Shown: piece after piece, positions 62,584-64,000 of the stretch | How the letters are laid out: every line of letters starts with the position of its first letter | Position numbering within the stretch: position 1 is the first letter of the stretch | NCBI GenBank assembly: GCA_037200445.1 | Contig: JBBCGH010000001.1 | Span: 4,030,001 to 4,094,000 of the forward strand | Length of the DNA stretch: 64,000 nt | From: Alphaproteobacteria bacterium | GTDB taxonomy: Bacteria > Pseudomonadota > Alphaproteobacteria > Rhizobiales > Xanthobacteraceae | Reading direction: 5' to 3' | Program-made: the position numbers and the translations under genes | Notes under the pieces: model-generated | Databases searched by the model: none | The model's input: the letters and a program-made list of their open reading frames with translations, nothing else | What the model was told of the DNA's origin: nothing

Positions 62584-64000
62584 ATGGTTTCCCGTTCTCT
62601 GAAGCTCATGACGCTTGTCCTTGCGGCTGCGCTGGCGCTCGGAGGAGCCGCTAGTGCGAAGACGCTGCGCGTGGCACTGCACTCCGATCTCAAGATCGTC
62701 GACCCGATCTGGACCACGGCGCTGATCACCGTGAACCACGGCTACATGATCTACGACACGCTGTTCGCACTCGACGAGAAGCTCGCCGTGAAGCCGCAGA
62801 TGGTCGACCGCACCGAGACCTCGGCCGACAAGCTCACCTGGACCTTCACGCTGCGCGATGGCCTCGAGTGGCACGACGGCGCGCCCGTGACGGCGCAGGA
62901 TTGCGTCGCGTCGCTCAAACGCTGGGGCGCGCGCGACGCCATGGGCCAGAAGCTCATGTCGTTTGTCGCCAACCTGTCGGCGCCGGACGCCAAGACCATC
63001 CGCATGACATTGAAGGAACCATACGGCCTCGTCCTGCAGACACTCGCCAAGCCCGGCGCCAGCGTGCCGTTCATGATGCCGAAGCGCATCGCCGAGACCG
63101 ATCCGCAGAAGCAGATCACCGAATACGTCGGCTCAGGTCCCTTCGTCTTCAAGGCCGACGAATGGCGGCCCGGCGAGAAGGCCGTCTACCTGAAGAATCC
63201 CAAATACAAGCCGCGCGCTGAGCCGCCTTCTGGTCTTGCCGGCGGCAAGGTTGCCAAGGTCGATCGCGTCGAGTGGATCTGGATCGCGGACACGCAGACC
63301 CAGGTCAACGCGCTGATCAATGGCGAGATCGATCTGATCGAAGCGCCGCCGCACGATCTCATTCCGCTGCTCGCCGAAGACAAGAACATCGAATTGTTCG
63401 TCTTCAATCCTGCCGGCCGGCAGAACGCGATCCGCTTCAACGTGCTGCACAAGCCGTTCGACAACCCGAAGGTCCGCCTTGCGGTCGCCTACGCGTTGAA
63501 CCAGAAAGACCTGCTCGATGCCGTGATCGGCAATCCGAAATGGTACGTCGAGTGCAAGTCGCTGTTCCCCTGCGGCTCCCCGCTGCAATCGACCAAGGGA
63601 TGGGACGACAAGTTCACCTCCGATTTCGCCAAGGCGCGCGCGCTGCTGCAGGAAGCGGGCTACGACGGCACACCGGTCGTGCTGATGCAGTCGACCGACA
63701 TCGCCTCGCTCAGCAACCTCGCACCGGTGACGAAATCGCTGCTCGAGAAAGCAGGCTTCAAGGTCGACCTGCAGGCGATGGACTGGCAGACGCTGGTGAC
63801 GCGGCGGACCAAGAAGGATCCGCCGAACGCGGGTGGCTGGAGTGCGTTCCTCACCTCTTGGGCGTCGGTCGATATCCTCGATCCGGTCGCCGCCTCCTTC
63901 CTCAACGCAAGCTGCGATAAGGCCTCGTTCGGCTGGCCTTGCGATGCCGAGATGGAGAAGCTGCGCGACGCCTTCGCCAAGGAGACCGATTCGGCGAAGC
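62584..64000 (+). CDS. Family-5 (DppA/DdpA-type) ABC substrate-binding protein, copy 4, 3' end cut by window
   Basis: At least 472 residues, open to the right window edge. The Sec signal is MVSRSLKLMTLVLAAALALGG and the mature start VALHSDLKIVDPIWTTALITVNHGYMIYDTLF. It is closer to copy 3 than to copies 1 and 2: it shares KSLLEKAGFKVDLQAMDWQT and NAGGWSAFLTSWASVDILDP. GAAGGAGG precedes the ATG. Tandem with copy 3, so a recent duplication or two binding proteins for one transporter are both possible. Confidence 0.92.
   Translation, partial: MVSRSLKLMTLVLAAALALGGAASAKTLRVALHSDLKIVDPIWTTALITVNHGYMIYDTLFALDEKLAVKPQMVDRTETSADKLTWTFTLRDGLEWHDGAPVTAQDCVASLKRWGARDAMGQKLMSFVANLSAPDAKTIRMTLKEPYGLVLQTLAKPGASVPFMMPKRIAETDPQKQITEYVGSGPFVFKADEWRPGEKAVYLKNPKYKPRAEPPSGLAGGKVAKVDRVEWIWIADTQTQVNALINGEIDLIEAPPHDLIPLLAEDKNIELFVFNPAGRQNAIRFNVLHKPFDNPKVRLAVAYALNQKDLLDAVIGNPKWYVECKSLFPCGSPLQSTKGWDDKFTSDFAKARALLQEAGYDGTPVVLMQSTDIASLSNLAPVTKSLLEKAGFKVDLQAMDWQTLVTRRTKKDPPNAGGWSAFLTSWASVDILDPVAASFLNASCDKASFGWPCDAEMEKLRDAFAKETDSAK

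Overview
The window is a 64 kb chromosomal piece of a high-GC alphaproteobacterium. It is probably one of the Hyphomicrobiales near Bradyrhizobium or the Xanthobacteraceae. This rests on the GC-rich coding sequence, the many ABC and Bug-type solute-binding proteins, a D-tartrate dehydratase close to the Bradyrhizobium enzyme as I remember it, and intergenic palindromes typical of that group. I saw no transposase, integrase or phage gene. Intergenic spaces are short, and most hold palindromic repeats of several families.

1-19.2 kb (minus strand) is a nitrogen-acquisition block, read from right to left. It runs urea transporter urtABCDE, then urease ureDAB, a patatin-like lipase, ureC, ureE, ureF and ureG. 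A DUF2848 protein, an amidase-signature hydrolase and a second branched-chain-type ABC transporter (binding protein, livHMGF) follow. A near-consensus sigma-54 promoter lies upstream of urtA, which suggests nitrogen (Ntr) control. The second transporter plus amidase and DUF2848 looks like uptake and hydrolysis of a small amide.

19.4-31.1 kb is mixed catabolism. It holds a FlK-like thioesterase with a DUF1932 dehydrogenase, an NMT1-type binding protein with a class II aldolase, a DegT-type aminotransferase sitting in a partial duplication, and an operon of 2-hydroxyacid dehydrogenase, Bug-type binding protein and amidohydrolase. An AbgB-like M20 hydrolase, a lipocalin-like protein, another Bug protein, a YkgJ-type Cys-cluster protein and a Spy-like periplasmic protein follow.

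31.3-40.3 kb is more housekeeping: a LysE exporter, leuA behind a leucine-rich leader peptide and attenuator, GNAT, PPK2, Nudix, PhzF and PdxY proteins, an NMT1-type binding protein, tRNA-Lys(CTT) and a higBA toxin-antitoxin pair.

40.3-64 kb is a peptide or amide utilisation region. Two copies of an M81 (MlrC-like) peptidase plus family-5 binding-protein module flank a D-tartrate dehydratase. A DppBCDF-type transporter follows, interrupted by a DUF559 nuclease gene that lies between inverted palindromic repeats. Then come RidA, a deacetylase-type amidohydrolase, an ArgE-like deacylase, an amidase, a two-gene molybdenum hydroxylase (IorAB type), a lytic transglycosylase and two more family-5 binding proteins, the last cut by the window edge.

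The most unusual features are the DUF559/inverted-repeat element inside the transporter operon, repeats read in frame at the 5' ends of ureF and the DppD-type gene, the leu attenuator, the duplicated gene start around the aminotransferase, and the higBA promoter with an apparently leaderless start.
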